Shown: positions 20,110 to 32,300 of the stretch, in pieces
Numbering within the stretch: position 1 is the first letter of the stretch
Layout of the letters: the number at the start of each line of letters is the position of its first letter
Origin: Liolophura sinensis
Lineage: Eukaryota > Mollusca > Polyplacophora > Chitonida > Chitonidae
Assembly (NCBI RefSeq): GCF_032854445.1
Contig: NC_088305.1
Span: 315,001-379,000 of the forward strand
Direction of reading: 5' to 3'
DNA: 64,000 nt
Notes under the pieces: generated by a model
The model's input: only the letters and a program-made list of their open reading frames with translations
What the model was told of the DNA's origin: nothing
Database searches by the model: none
Position numbers and translations under genes: made by a program

Positions 20110-21180
20110 TTTACCTGACGGGTATCCTATCAGCAGTGCTGGGTTTCTTTTCAAATACCGGTGGAGTCGTCACATTATCCGATGAGTATCTTCTCAGGAG
20201 AGCTGGTTTTCCTGTCTCTAATACCGGGTCCACACATTAGCTGATGTATAATTTCTCAGGAGAGCTGGTTTTCCTGTCTCTGTAGTACCGGGTCCACACA
20301 TTAGCTGATGTATAACTTCTCAGGAGAGCTGGTTTTCCTGTCTCTGTAGTACCGGGTCCACACATTAGCTGATGTATAATTTCTCAGGAGAGCTGGTTTT
20401 CCTGTCTCTGTAGTACCGGGTCCACACATTAGCTGATGTATAATTTCTCAGGAGAGATGGTTTTCCTCTCTCTGTAGTACCGGGTCCACACATTAGCTGA
20501 TGTATAACTTCTCAGGAGAGATGGTTTTCCTGTCTCTGTAATACCGGGTCCACACATTAGCTGATGTATAATTTCTCAGGAGAGATGGTTTTCCTCTCTC
20601 TGTAGTACCGGGTCCACACATTAGCTGATGTATAACTTCTCAGGAGAGCTGGTTTTCCTGTCTCTGTAGTACCGGGTCCACACATTAGCTGATGTATAAC
20701 TTCTCAGGAGGGCTGGTTTTCCTGTCTCTGTAATGCCGGGTCCACACATTAGCTGATGTATAATTTCTCAGGAGAGATGGTTTTCCTCTCTCTGTAGTAC
20801 CGGGTCCACACATTAGCTGATGTATAACTTCTCAGGAGAGCTGGTTTTCCTGTCTCTGTAGTACCGGGTCCACACATTAGCTGATGTATAACTTCTCAGG
20901 AGGGCTGGTTTCCCTGTCTCTGTAATACCGGGTCCACACTTTACCTGATGTATAACTTCTCAGGAGGGCTGGTTCCCCTCTCTCTCTAATACCGGGTCCA
21001 CACATTACCTGATGTATAATTTCTCAGGAGAGATGGTTTTCCTCTCTCTAATGCCGGGTTCACACATCACCTGATGTATAACTTCTCAGGAGGGCTGGTT
21101 TCCCTCTCTCTCTAATACCGGGACCACACTTTACCTGATGTCTAACTTCTTAGTCGAGCTGGTTTTCCTCTCTTTCTAGA
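20110..21180. repeat. 64-bp minisatellite, about 17 units
   Basis: Units such as ccgggtccacacattagctg, atgtataacttctcaggaga, gctggttttcctgtctctgt, agta, with shorter and diverged units at both ends. On the plus strand each unit contains tttcctgtctctgtag, which has the form of a polypyrimidine tract plus AG. No exon continuing from the last unit was recognised, so an exon origin is not shown. Confidence 0.9.
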
Positions 21181-21424
21181 CATAATACGGGGTCTCCCAC
21201 ATGTGTATCTTTCCTCTCTCTCCGACACCTGTTCCATGTATTAGGCTACCTCATTTATATTTTCTCAAGTGTGGACAGTTTCGTTTCTTTCTGACTTTGG
21301 CCCACATGTTAAATGACTTGTATCTTCTCGGGTGTACTTGTTTCTTCTCCGTCTAATTCCTGGTCGTCCTATCTACTTTCTTGTGTGTACGTGGTTCAAA
21401 TTTTAATATAGGTTGTGAAAGAAG

Positions 21425-21617
21425 CTAGAGAGGAGACTCTGGCAAAAAGATGTAAACTATCTCATATAGCTTGTTGGCTTCCAGAAGATGGTCGTAGATA
21501 AGGGATGCAGATTGTCGTGGGTTTCTTTCGGGCCCTGCCCTGTTTCCTTCCATCATAATGCTGGCCGCCGTGAAACATTCTTGAGTGCGGCGTATAACAC
21601 CAACCAAATATATATAT
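21425..21617 (+). repeat. SINE fragment (common family)
   Basis: Plus orientation: gatgcagattgtcgtgggtt, ccttccatcataatgctggc, cgccgtgaaacattcttgag, ggcgtataacaccaacc, ending in atatatat. The tRNA-like head is lost. Confidence 0.8.
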
Positions 21618-22619
21618 TTAAGGAAGGCTTCTTATTAACTCCCCACCGGTGAGGCTTAAAAAGCGCCAGGACTGAGCGTCAAACTCTTGTGATCGGCGGG
21701 ATCCAACATTTTAACTCATTTTTTTCTTGTGGAGTCGTAACTAAGAGATCCACAGTGCATGTACTGCCTCGCTTCCTAAGTGCGGGAAAGTGATGAGTTT
21801 GGTTTAGCCGCGTCTTTGACCTGTGGATGATGATATGATTTATTGCTGAAAGGAAGCTGTGAAGTAACATGATGAGCGCGAGGTGTTGACGCTACAAAAT
21901 TAGCAAAAAGAAAGCTCGATACGTATTAATGTTGCACAGCCAGGCATCAAGGTATTAAGAGTTAAAGCATGAAAAATCAAATAAATATATCGCGCCTGGC
22001 GGTAGATGTATGTATATAAAAACACATCAAAATAGCTTGTAAAAATCATGACATTAGAAGTTTAATCAACTCACACAGCATTAAGAATTAACAAATTGTC
22101 ATTGGCATGAAATGAAGGACAGCTTTATGTTCTCCAGTCTTAAAACATACATGTAGCCGCCTGCCAACAATAGCTGGACAGTAGTGTATTACCGAGTGCC
22201 GGCAGAGGTACTAATTAAGGAAGGTGGAAGACGAAACACGTGTTTATAGAACTCATGTCATTTTTACCTAACTTACCAAAATACCATGATGTACCATGAT
22301 CAGATGTTTATAGACTACAATTGCACACACCTTAAAACGTTATTTAAATAGACTGGTGCATAATGCGGAGAAAACCAAATCACAAATTTGACGAGAACAC
22401 AGTCACTTTCGATTTCAACAAGAACATGAACGGCACTCATCAATAAATGTATCTTATACAAATTTTACATACTTTTGTGATATGAACACAACAGAAGTTT
22501 CATAGATGTTTAAAGTCAGCTCGCCCTGGAGGGGGAATCTGATGAGATTCGAGTCTGTGGCACGAAGGCTATGCTTTCCGTCTTCAAGGCTAAATGTCAG
22601 ATTTTGCTGCCAGTTGATT
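21618..22619. other. Non-coding stretch
   Basis: No convincing gene, repeat array or RNA gene seen. Short ORFs here lack recognisable motifs. Confidence 0.4.
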
Positions 22620-22909
22620 GACAAGAACATATCAAGGAATGGACGGTGGCGTCCAGTTTGGACCTAACGAAAGATGGATATAACGTTAGTAAAACAAATC
22701 ATATCCCTTAATATCGAAAGCCTTTAATATTGTCGTTGTGTGTTCAATGTGATGACCATGTTCCGGACCTTTTAACGTCTGAAACACCGTTCTGTCAGCA
22801 AGAGCGTCTCTTGGACGAGTAATTTGCAAGCTTTTAGCTCTAATGAGACGAACATGTTTTAAATTATCATTAGTAGGACAATGATTAAATCTGTGTACAG
22901 CAATTACCA
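22620..22909 (-). repeat. Duplicated segment A with decayed open frame
   Basis: Matches 23628-23850: acatatcaaggaatggacgg, agcttttagctctaat, taaattatcattagtaggac, aatgattaaa. The minus strand encodes similar peptides in both copies (FNHCPTNDNLKHVRLIRAKS here, FNHCPTNDNLEQVPLIRAKS in the other). This copy continues to PRDALADRTVFQTLKGPEHG and a stop. Conservation of the peptide suggests a mobile-element or multigene-family coding remnant; I do not recognise the family. Confidence 0.6.
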
Positions 22910-23627
22910 TCCTTTATGTCTTCACGGCAGTCGTTGTGTTAGGATATCCATTTGGATTTTCAGATTTGTCAACATTCTATGAGTAGTTGTTTCCGCTGCT
23001 GTTGGAATAATTACATTCAATGTTTACGAAGAACAGTCAAAACATCTCCAGATCTGAGATTTGTAACCTGCCTTTTTCCTTCAGCGCAATTTTCAGTACT
23101 TTTGTCTGAAGCAAAGGCTGTTTTAGACGCCGGGTTTTCTCTATTTGTTTCTCGTGAGAATCAAGAAAGCAGGCCAAAACTCCAACAAAACTTCATTTAT
23201 CTTTCTTTTAGCACCAAGTGAAGATGTAGGCTGAGAGTGAGGCACCATTAGTTGTAGGTACATCAGAAAAGGTAGAAGAATGAAAATTGGAAGACAACAT
23301 CACAAACAAATACAAGAATTCATAGCGTCGTGTTACTCACCCGCCACCGAGGGCCAACTACGGTGAACCCCTTCTGCGTGTAACCAACAGAAAGAGTAAC
23401 AAGAATTCCACGCCATCCTCGTGAAGATGGTTTTATCGCTCATACTCGGGAAGGCCAAATCTAAACAATAAGAATGAACCTACTCGACAGACTGTAAAGA
23501 ACCTCATCTGTAAAGATGTCAGTTCCAAAGCACTGTGTTGAGCGTTAGGGTCTGGTAAGACCAACCAGCCACCATCTCCCACGGAAGAGCGCATCCGCCG
23601 CCAATTTCCTGTAGTGATAATGTTCAC

Positions 23628-23850
23628 GACAAAGAACATATCAAGAAATAGACGGTGGCGCCCAGTTTAAACCTCAGAAAAGATCGATATAATGTTAGTA
23701 AGACCTTTTAACGTCATGTCTGAAACAACGTTCCGTCAGTAAGAGCCTCTCTTGGTCTTAAATAATCGGCAAGCTTTTAGCTCTAATAAGAGGGACCTGT
23801 TCTAAATTATCATTAGTAGGACAATGATTAAAACTGTGCACAGCATTCAC
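23628..23850 (-). repeat. Duplicated segment B with decayed open frame
   Basis: Second copy of the 22620-22909 segment. Its minus-strand frame continues upstream (N-terminal side) to 23994 but is cut shortly after RAKSLPII. The 23222-23627 spacer between the copies shows no recognisable gene. Confidence 0.6.
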
Positions 23851-24855
23851 GAGAAATGACTCCATATTGACATGGCCATTATGATGGAGATGACGCAGAA
23901 AGGCGAAATCTCTTGTGTCAGACGGAATGAAGCTTGTCGTTTGCGGAAGATACGTAAGTTGGAAAATGTTATAAAGTAACTGAATATGATTCATTTAATA
24001 TTAATACCTGAACCAGCTGTTTGTTGAAGAAAGGGATGTAATCGGTGTAATCACCGTAATATTTTATCATCATTTGAAGGGTGCTTTTATGACAGAAAAT
24101 AAAAAAGTCAATTAAATGGGTGAACAAAAGCAAGTTAATCTTAGTCTAAAAGTAAACTTAGATATCAAAAAAGTTTGAAAAGGAATATATCTTTCTGGTT
24201 GACACGTTTGTCAGTGGTTGATACTTCATATTTAACGACTTTTTGTGATTAGCTCATAACACTTGCGTACAAAATTATATTGACTGGCGGAAGCCTGTAC
24301 TGGAGACTGACTGAGTAACTAAGCACGTAATGTCCTTAGGTTGTTACAGGTGTTACATGATCACTTAAACACAAATGGTTTGTTATACATACATCTTGTA
24401 CATTTTGGGCTCTTTGTGGGTCTCGTACTTCCTGATTCATTTCGCGTTTCGCCCCTTCCTGGCTCATCCCCAGCCAGGCGTAGGCCTGTGGTTAAGACTG
24501 GCTATTTACTTAGTTGCACCCAGCAGGGTGAGACCTGCAGTTTGGACTGGCTGTTTAGCCAGTTGTTATATATTTTTTTGTCTCATTCTGACCAATTTAT
24601 TTGTATATATGTGTATATCTCGGTGTATGCTTGCGTGCATGCACGCATAGACACATTTTTGTAAAGCGATTTTGTAAAGTTGTTGACAGTTATCAAGGCT
24701 TGTCTTCTTGAACATTTTGTACTCGTTTGCGCGTGTGCGTGTTCTTTTGTTCTGTTTTATTTCTAAATGTGCAGTCAGGATAACTATGACTATGAAAAGA
24801 AAAGACAACAAATAATATAGCCCGAGCTGAGGAAGAGGGGCGGGACAAGACTTAA

Positions 24856-25425
24856 AGGAGAAGAAAACTTAACAACATGACACTATAGGCGAAAAAGAGC
24901 AAAGTTTTTCTATCTGGTGGTGCCTGCTGCATAATTTTGCGAGTTTTCCTCGCCATACACGTAAAGCCTGAAAACGGCAAAGCTGGCATAAATCGCTGAT
25001 TCCATCGCGTCCTCCACCTTTAACACCCCGTAATTTATGCTGGGGGTGTGTTGCCTTTCAGCCATTGAGATTCGTTAAAATTGCCGGCTTGTTCGTGTAG
25101 ACTCGGAACCTACGTCCAACATTCTGGTTTCCCGATTGTCAAGCGGAAAACGGACTGTACCGTTCGCTACCTTCTGGGAAGAAGAGTTCTACCCGACATG
25201 TACGAACTGCACTTCAGCGGTTTCCAACGGCCATTCTCCTCCTAAAACAGAAGACTTTATGACTAGTCTTAGGCAAAATGGAGTTGCCCACAGCGGATTT
25301 TGAGGCTAACTTTATTTATAATTTATCACCTTGAGGTACATATTAGAATTTTTATGGCATGCACCTTCGAGGAAAAGCATACTCTTTTCAATGGTATTTG
25401 ATTGATATTTAAATTTCCTTCTCCT
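24856..25425. mobile_element. 570-bp MITE with TTAA target duplication
   Basis: Flanked by TTAA at 24852-24855 and 25426-25429. The ends are inverted repeats: left AGGAGAAGAAAACTTAA, and the right end reverse-complemented reads AGGAGAAGGAAATTTAA (15 of 17 identical). TTAA duplications are characteristic of piggyBac-type elements; the piggyBac assignment is inference because there is no transposase. The interior has no ORF of note. Confidence 0.75.
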
Positions 25426-25429
25426 TTAA

Positions 25430-26420
25430 ATGACCACAGCCATTTCTTTTCCAATTTTTTTTTTTCAATAAAAAGGGTGCACCATATTTAACCAACCGGA
25501 AATACGTGTCTCGTCACCCGTGCACTTTAGGCAACAAATAATGCCACGTGAATTATTCAGGAAGCGGGGTGGAAACAAACCTAACTGGCCACAGTCATTT
25601 TCTTCTGATGGGCTTTGTAATTCAGTAAATCAGTTTTTTATCCTTGTTTCTTGCAAGGCTATGGAATGTGCCATATTGAACGAACGGGAAATATGCCTAC
25701 GTTGCGTCACTCGTACCCTTCGCACAGGTGGTTGAAAGGCAAACCAGAGTTCGGTGCCTTACGCGGAAACAGCCGAGTTCTATGGCTACACAGATAACTC
25801 GCGCCTGACTGATCAAAATAGATTACATGTTCTCAAAGTGGGCGATTTTGATCACTTTTAATTGCTAAATCACGGTTGGGCAACATCACAAATATAAAAA
25901 GTTATGCTTTTTAACCTTCATGAGGTCGATCGATGATTATATGCATTTAATCTGGTGTTGTTTTATTATTATTATTATTATTATTTTATGTTAAAGCACA
26001 GTTTTTGTAAGGTCTCGATCATCGGTCTGACGGGAAAATCAGTAGGCCTAACAGTGGTATGTAGATGGCGAATAAGGAGCTCCAAACTGGCCCTACGAGG
26101 CAGATACGTTGTGAATATCCTCTGCGGGATTTCCTTTCCGATCGTGACTGAAAATATGAATAAAATAGAGGGACAATTAACAGATATAAAATGTGATACA
26201 AAAATGAAAACTTTAAAAAAGGTTAAAATTAGCTGTATCTTTTAAACTGCGAACGTCAAAAAAGCCTTGTTTGGTTTTATGTCGGCTCCTAGTAGAGGGC
26301 GATATGACAACAGACAATCTCAATGTTTCTGTTCTGTTTGTTCTTGATTTCGAGTAGTCTAGAATGATATAGATCGAGGGCATACATATTCCATATCTCA
26401 GCATGTAAGAGGCCTATCCG
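25430..26420. other. Non-coding stretch with a weak direct repeat
   Basis: Two loosely similar blocks (caccatatttaaccaaccgg near 25480 and tgccatattgaacgaacggg near 25670, each followed by a cgtcac-containing stretch) suggest an old duplication. An (ATT)n tract lies at about 25965-25985. No gene seen. Confidence 0.4.
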
Positions 26421-26429
26421 TTATGACTT

Positions 26430-26720
26430 TGTTGAAACTGGGGGAAACGGCCATGGAAATGGAGGAAACGACCATGCAAATAAATGGAGGAAACGGTCAT
26501 GGGAATGGAGGAAAGGACCATCCAAAGAAATGGAGGAAAAGGTCATAGAATGAAGAAAAGTGTCATGGACATGGAGGAAATGACCATGCAAAGAAATAGA
26601 GGAAACGGTCATGGGAATGGAGGAAAGGACCATCAAAGAAATGCAGGAAAAGGTCATAGAATGAAGAAAAGTGTCATGGACATGAGGAAACGGCCATGGA
26701 AATTAAGGAAACTCTAACTT
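26430..26720. repeat. Purine-rich composite minisatellite
   Basis: Repeating blocks of aatggaggaaa followed by ggtcatgggaatggagga or ggtcatagaatgaagaaa, with a higher-order period of about 100 bp. Open frames through it (GNGGKDH-like) are repeat effects. Confidence 0.8.
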
Positions 26721-27272
26721 GGCTTTTAATTTGTCTCCGAGAGACCAAGCACCAAGTTTCAATTCAGAATAACCCACCGCTTTGAAAAAAGTCCCGAAAA
26801 CTGTTAATTCTTGAAGTCCATCAGAGGACAAACCTGTTATAATTTTGTTGAAAATGGACGAAACAGACCGAACTCGAACTTGATCTGTAACTTGTTTGGA
26901 GGAGCTATATAAAGTATACATAAACCAAGTGTCAATTCAACGCGATGAATCAATTAAAAAAAAAAGAAAGTCAGGAAAAATGTAAAACACAGAACAAAAC
27001 AGTCACAATTTGACAAAGTGAACATAACACAGAAACGTAACAGTAAATGTACAAAGAATGCCTTATTTGTCACATGCCCCGTGATATTACGTTCAGTAGG
27101 TATATTAGGTGATATAGATATACTATGTTTAGATGATTTGAATGTAAATTTTGGTGACTTTATGTTTAGGAGATTTATGTTCCCAGCAATATATAGTATG
27201 TATACTGCCAACGCCGTCCCATGCATGGTGCTTTCTCGATCTGCCCGCTCTCACTGCCGCTTTTGGGACCTC

Positions 27273-27318
27273 GATGACAGTATGGAGGTAGAATCTATTC
27301 TACCTCCATGATGACAGT
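27273..27318. repeat. 28-bp perfect palindrome flanked by 9-bp direct repeats
   Basis: gatgacagt (27273-27281), then ATGGAGGTAGAAT - CT - ATTCTACCTCCAT (27282-27309), then gatgacagt again (27310-27318). The direct repeats look like a target-site duplication, but the insert is only the palindrome, so a snap-back repair product is as likely. Confidence 0.85.
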
Positions 27319-27481
27319 AATCATGCGCCCGTAGATGCCCGTTCAACATCCTACAAGTCAACAATTCTTGAGTATAGCCTTAAGCAACAATCAAATAAAT
27401 AAATAAATTATGTTTGCACGATAAAAATGCCAGGACACGTAGTGAACCACTCTCCCACTAATTCATTCATGTCTTTACTTG

Positions 27482-27625
27482 TAGTTGATTGGTGAATACG
27501 CCAAGCTCAAGAATATTTCACTTATACGAAGGCGGCCAGCATTATGGGTGAGTAAATTGGGCGATGCCGGCGGATTCCATGCGTACACGACCAGGGTTGC
27601 AGGGTTGCTGACAGACCCCCACTAA
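27482..27625 (-). repeat. SINE fragment (common family)
   Basis: gttgattggtgaatacgcc, acttatacgaaggcggccag, cattatgggtgagt, then gcagggttgctgacagaccc. Reverse orientation, head missing. Confidence 0.8.
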
Positions 27626-27796
27626 TTCACGATACAGCGCAATAAGCGTACACATCTCTGAAATAGTGAACCTATACACATGTACCTTGTTTCAAGTGAA
27701 CAGGTCAAAGTCTCTGGTGGTCACGTACATATGTACTGCATGAACAGTCCCATGCATGGAAAGTCCTGTAACATTTGGCATCAGCGCGGCTTAATT

Positions 27797-27910
27797 TTTT
27801 TTTTTTCTGATTGGTGTTTTACGCGTACTCAAGAATATTTCACTTATACGACGGCAGCCAGCATTATGGTGAGTGGAAACCGGCCATAATGGCTGGCAGT
27901 CCTTCCCAAG
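27797..27910 (-). repeat. SINE fragment (common family)
   Basis: ctgattggtgttttacgcgt, cacttatacgacggcagcca, gcattatggtgagtggaaac. Short reverse-oriented copy 170 bp from another copy. Confidence 0.8.
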
Positions 27911-28368
27911 TATGACGGAGCGCGGTTTGATCATACATATATCTACTGTATGTATATAAGCCCATTCTTATGCATATATAATACACCGTTACACCTTATG
28001 CCAAAGGCCTTTCAACCTTTGTTCTAATCTGCCATCCACTGTTTATCTTTGTTATCCGCGTGAACAAAAAACACCGTGTGTTATGGGTTGTCACGTCCCC
28101 AGTGGTAGCTCTTTAGCCTATGGTGCAGACCACCACTGGTACAATATATGTAGGGACATCTTTTAAAATCTACACTGAGTATTGTCGGTATCAGGTGATA
28201 GTGTAATATATATGTAGATTCACTCGCTAAACGTGTTTGTGTGTGTGCGCGTGCGCGTGTGTATATACACGATGATAGTTTTAGTCATTTTCTCAGCTGA
28301 TGCCGACCTGATAGGTTCGTATTTTGTTCAGCCATCACGGAAACGCGTCCTACATGTTTTATACAGTT

Positions 28369-28640
28369 TATTTATTAATTTTTTTTATTAGACTGATTTC
28401 TTACGCCGTACTAAAGAATATTTCACTTGTCCGATTGCGGTTGGCATTTACTGTGGGAAGAACTTGGTAGGAGCCCGGGGGAGACCAACGACAATCCGCA
28501 GCCTGCTGGCAGGCCTTCCCACGTACGACTGGAGAGGAAGCCTACATGACGTGGACTTGTACTCACAGCGATCGCATAAGTGAGAGGCTCCTAGGTCAAG
28601 CTTCTGTGCTAGCACGCTAACCACTCGGCCACGGGGGCCC
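28369..28640 (-). repeat. SINE, near full length with tRNA-like head (common family)
   Basis: Reverse orientation: 3' tail tttatttattaattttttt at 28369, body through gaatatttcacttgtccga and gcagcctgctggcaggcctt, then the tRNA-like head ending at 28640. Read on the minus strand the head is gggcccccgtggccgagtgg, ttagcgtgctagcacag, with a degenerate box B. This copy and 60959-61204 define the family's ends. Confidence 0.85.
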
Positions 28641-29310
28641 AGTACAGACTGGGGGAAGACAGCTAGTGTTAGGGTAACGTTAGGTTACCCTAATGGCCAC
28701 TCGAGGTGATATACCACATGGAGCGACGTGGTCATCATTATAACTCCACACAAGTACACAGGTCTCCGCTTTGTGTTATAGTCAAGCACTCAAAGCACAG
28801 TTTGTTCACACTTGGTTTCAATGGTTTCATACTAAGACACTATTCTTCAAATGATGCTTGTGTTTCATTCGCTGGTAGACACGAGTGAATTCAAGCTCGA
28901 CCTTGGTCAGTGGAGTTTTATTGTTCCGCGGCTCTCTATGCTTTTAGGGGTCAATGATGGCTTGCTCGTCAATAACATGCCAAATGTTTGTGGTTTACGA
29001 CGGGCACTCCTGTTTACTCCATACACCCGTATAATTTGGTACCCTTGTCTATGTTGCTAAAATCTAACATTCTTTTCTATATTACCCAGAAACAAGTGGT
29101 AGAGTCTATTCACTAACATGCAAACGGTCACTTTGGTTTCCTCCAATAAAACTGACCGCCATCGTACACGTGAAAAATTGAGTATTGAAACAGTCACGTT
29201 TTTATCTTGAAGATGTCTGCGTGAGTACTTTCCTTGAACGGACTTGAGTTTTATGAATAGCGAGCATAAAGCGTTCATAGACAAGACACCACTGGGGCAA
29301 AATTCGCAAG
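28641..29310 (+). other. Region upstream of the GMC gene
   Basis: Probable promoter and 5' UTR of the gene starting at 29311; no core element is convincing. An imperfect inverted repeat ttagggtaac/ggttaccctaa lies at about 28671-28696. The start context cgcaagATGGCAG resembles a YY1-type initiator. Confidence 0.35.
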
Positions 29311-29371
29311 ATGGCAGAAAGAAACACTCAAACGTCATCACAGGTGAAGGATGAATACGACTTCGTTATAG
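29311..29371 (+). CDS. GMC exon 1
   Basis: Encodes [20 protein letters not shown] plus one base, ending ATAG|GTAAGT. It supplies the first strand of the FAD-binding fold; joining to exon 2 across the 4.9-kb intron 1 restores YDFVIVGAGTSG. Chosen as the start exon for that reason. Confidence 0.9.
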
Positions 29372-32300
29372 GTAAGTATTTAAAATCTCCATGAAACGTA
29401 CACACTGAAAATATATGTGTTCGTTTATAAACATATTTCTGTTGCATTTGATAAAGGTGTCCAGATATGTAAACATAGAGTGTATTTGGCAATTAAAGGA
29501 TATGAAGTGTTTACATGGTAATGCGGTGGATATTTTCTATAAGTAATGCGGTGGGTATTTTCAATAAACATAACTACAGTCTAGAAAATGATCTATGAGT
29601 TTGTGTTATTAAATGTAAGTGTTCACTATACGATGTTTTGTTGGTGGACGATTTAGTCAGTGTGGCTTTGTCTGTCTGAATTGTTTTATGAAAATGTTTA
29701 GTAATGTGATGACAACACAGCATTGTGAGTAATTCTGTAGACCAGTACACGCTTAAAAAAAGGGTGTTTCAAAGGTTCTCTGTGGTAGGTATGGTTCTTC
29801 AAAGAACCTCTTTATGAAAATAACGTTTTGGCTAGTACAAAGGTTCTTCGTCATAGCTGAAGGTTCTTCACAATGAATGAAAACCAGTCTCATTTGGTCA
29901 TGTGACTGTGTATGATAGTCTACAACGTAGCGAACCATTTCTGCTGAAGACAGCCGTTATCAAACGAAACATTTGAAACTCCGCGCGGCTTTTGCCTGCC
30001 TCATCTTTATTAGAAGACATTGGTGGCAGCTGATTATTTTCTGGTCGGTAAGTGTGATATAATTGTGCTACATCTTCACATACTTCGTGTTGATCTTTGT
30101 TTTAACTGCTACAATAACGTTGATAAGATCATCTTAGTGCTAAATATTCATCTCCGGATGGCTGTAGTGTACTGCAATAACCTGCGAATCAAATACTATG
30201 TGATTCAGCTTAAATTTGATGCGACCACATAGAAATGCATTTTGTACTGATGGTGAAAAAATAATTCTATCCTAAGAAAATTATTTCACAGTGTGGACGT
30301 ATCTGTGTGAATTTGTGCCTTACTTTAGTTACTTCCCCTGAGCTATTATCTCCCTTTATGCCTTTTGGGATGAAACACTTTTCAGGCATTTGCAGACCCA
30401 TTTCTTTAGGCTGTTTCCTCGGGTAAAAGTTTTCATGTAACTCTGCACTAAGTGGATAGTTCCACAACATTTGCTATTGTGATGACAATCTAATTTTTAT
30501 CCGGGGTCGATGACCCAAATATCTTACTTCAAAAATGAAATAGGATTTGCGGTCATAAAATGATTTTAATTGCCCCGAGTGGAGGGAGGATATCTTTATC
30601 TTTACAGTCGTCGTTTTATGGAAGTTGCTCACATAGTTAATGTAGTGCCAGCCATTGTACAAAATGAACAGTAACATAACAAATACCGTTTGATTTGTGA
30701 AGGAATGTTCAGTTTTTTGTTTGGACACGTAAACAGTTTTGGTTTTTGAGCAGTTGCGTTGACATTGGATTAAATATCCTTTTGCAGAGAACTGTAATTT
30801 AAGTATATGCATTTCAACACTAATTCTGTAATCTATTTTTACAGGTACCCGACAGAACAGGCAGGATGAGGCCTTACTCATATGATTGATGCCAATTTCA
30901 GGAGTTCCATATTATAAACTAAATCGGAATTAGGTGAACATTTCGGAAAATTTCTTGTATCTGCCATAAACACATGATCCAAGACAAAAAATGCCTCTGG
31001 GTTACTTTTTTTAATACTAAAAACTGCCACACAAATTTTAAAATTTGCATTTGAAAGAAATACATTTTTTCTGGTTATGCTTTTGCATTTTTTCTTTAGT
31101 TCTCTATTCTTGTTTGTTCTCTTTTTTAATTTGTGAAATAAATGTATTTCAATATTAATGCCTGAATCTATATTTCATACCTGTCTTGTATAATTTGTAA
31201 CTATTGCAAAAATTACTAGCCTGAAATGGAAATAGGTAAAACATTTGAGAGCTAATTTCCTCTGTCTTCCATAAGTTACATATAAAACTGTATGCCTTGA
31301 TGTGCAGCATTTGTATGTTCACACAAAGTCTCGCTGTATTTGTGGTTTCGGATCACAATTCAAATGCTGCTTCTTAAAATAAGTACATTACTTAAATCAA
31401 AACTGAATCCTGTATGAAGGCAGTTGCATTCTTAGTGATTGTCTAAACGAGATCCTTTATTTCACCATGCATTGTTCAACCATAGCCATTTACTATCAGT
31501 GTTTTGGCAACAAATCAGAATAAGGAATTTTCAATATTGAAAATTGTTACAGTGATCTAAACATAGTATGAAAAAAAATTTAGTGCAGTCATTCGAGCTT
31601 GGGCATGTTTTTAATTCAGTATTGCTCTCAGTCTTATTTTGTTGTACGAATCTAGATTGGCCTTTGAATACTACTAACCCGGTGTTTTGTGTTAAATACA
31701 TAGACGTATTGTTGGTATACTTACATATGTATTTTGGGGCTATATATATACATGTAGATGTATTCTTACAGTTGGTACTTTTGTGATATTTAATTTTTGC
31801 CTGTATCTTTTATTTTAGTATCTGTTAAGCCTGATCTGTTCTGGCCTGTGCCAAAGGACAAAAATGCTGTTATTGCATATTAGAGCGAACCTTGAGCACA
31901 GTAGTGAAATTTACTTCTATGAAGACATTCTGGACAAGTTTGATATACCAAAAACAAGACCTTGTCCAGCCTAATTACAGTGATATATAAGATATTAAAG
32001 ATTAAAGTGTAGTGAGCCATTCCTTTTAGTCTGCTCAAGCCTCATCGTCACGTAAAGTCTGTGAAGAACGTTTATGAGTAACCCTTTGTGGGGTCATCTC
32101 ACAACAGACTTATGCGACGAACCGTTCGATTATTGGCTAAACTGATTTGGCTACAGTAACATATACATGGGTGTTTTCTGCATGCAATTAAGTACAGAAT
32201 ACAAAAACAAAAATTCCGCAAAAAAATTTGTATTCGTAAAGTAATATTTCAGGTGAAATTTTGTTTTTAGCTTTTAAATAGTTTCAGAGCTTTAAATGAT

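Noticed and set aside
20110-21180. 64-bp array as an exon-edge array
   Set aside because: Units contain a pyrimidine tract plus AG, but no coding exon continues from the last unit and no gene was found nearby.
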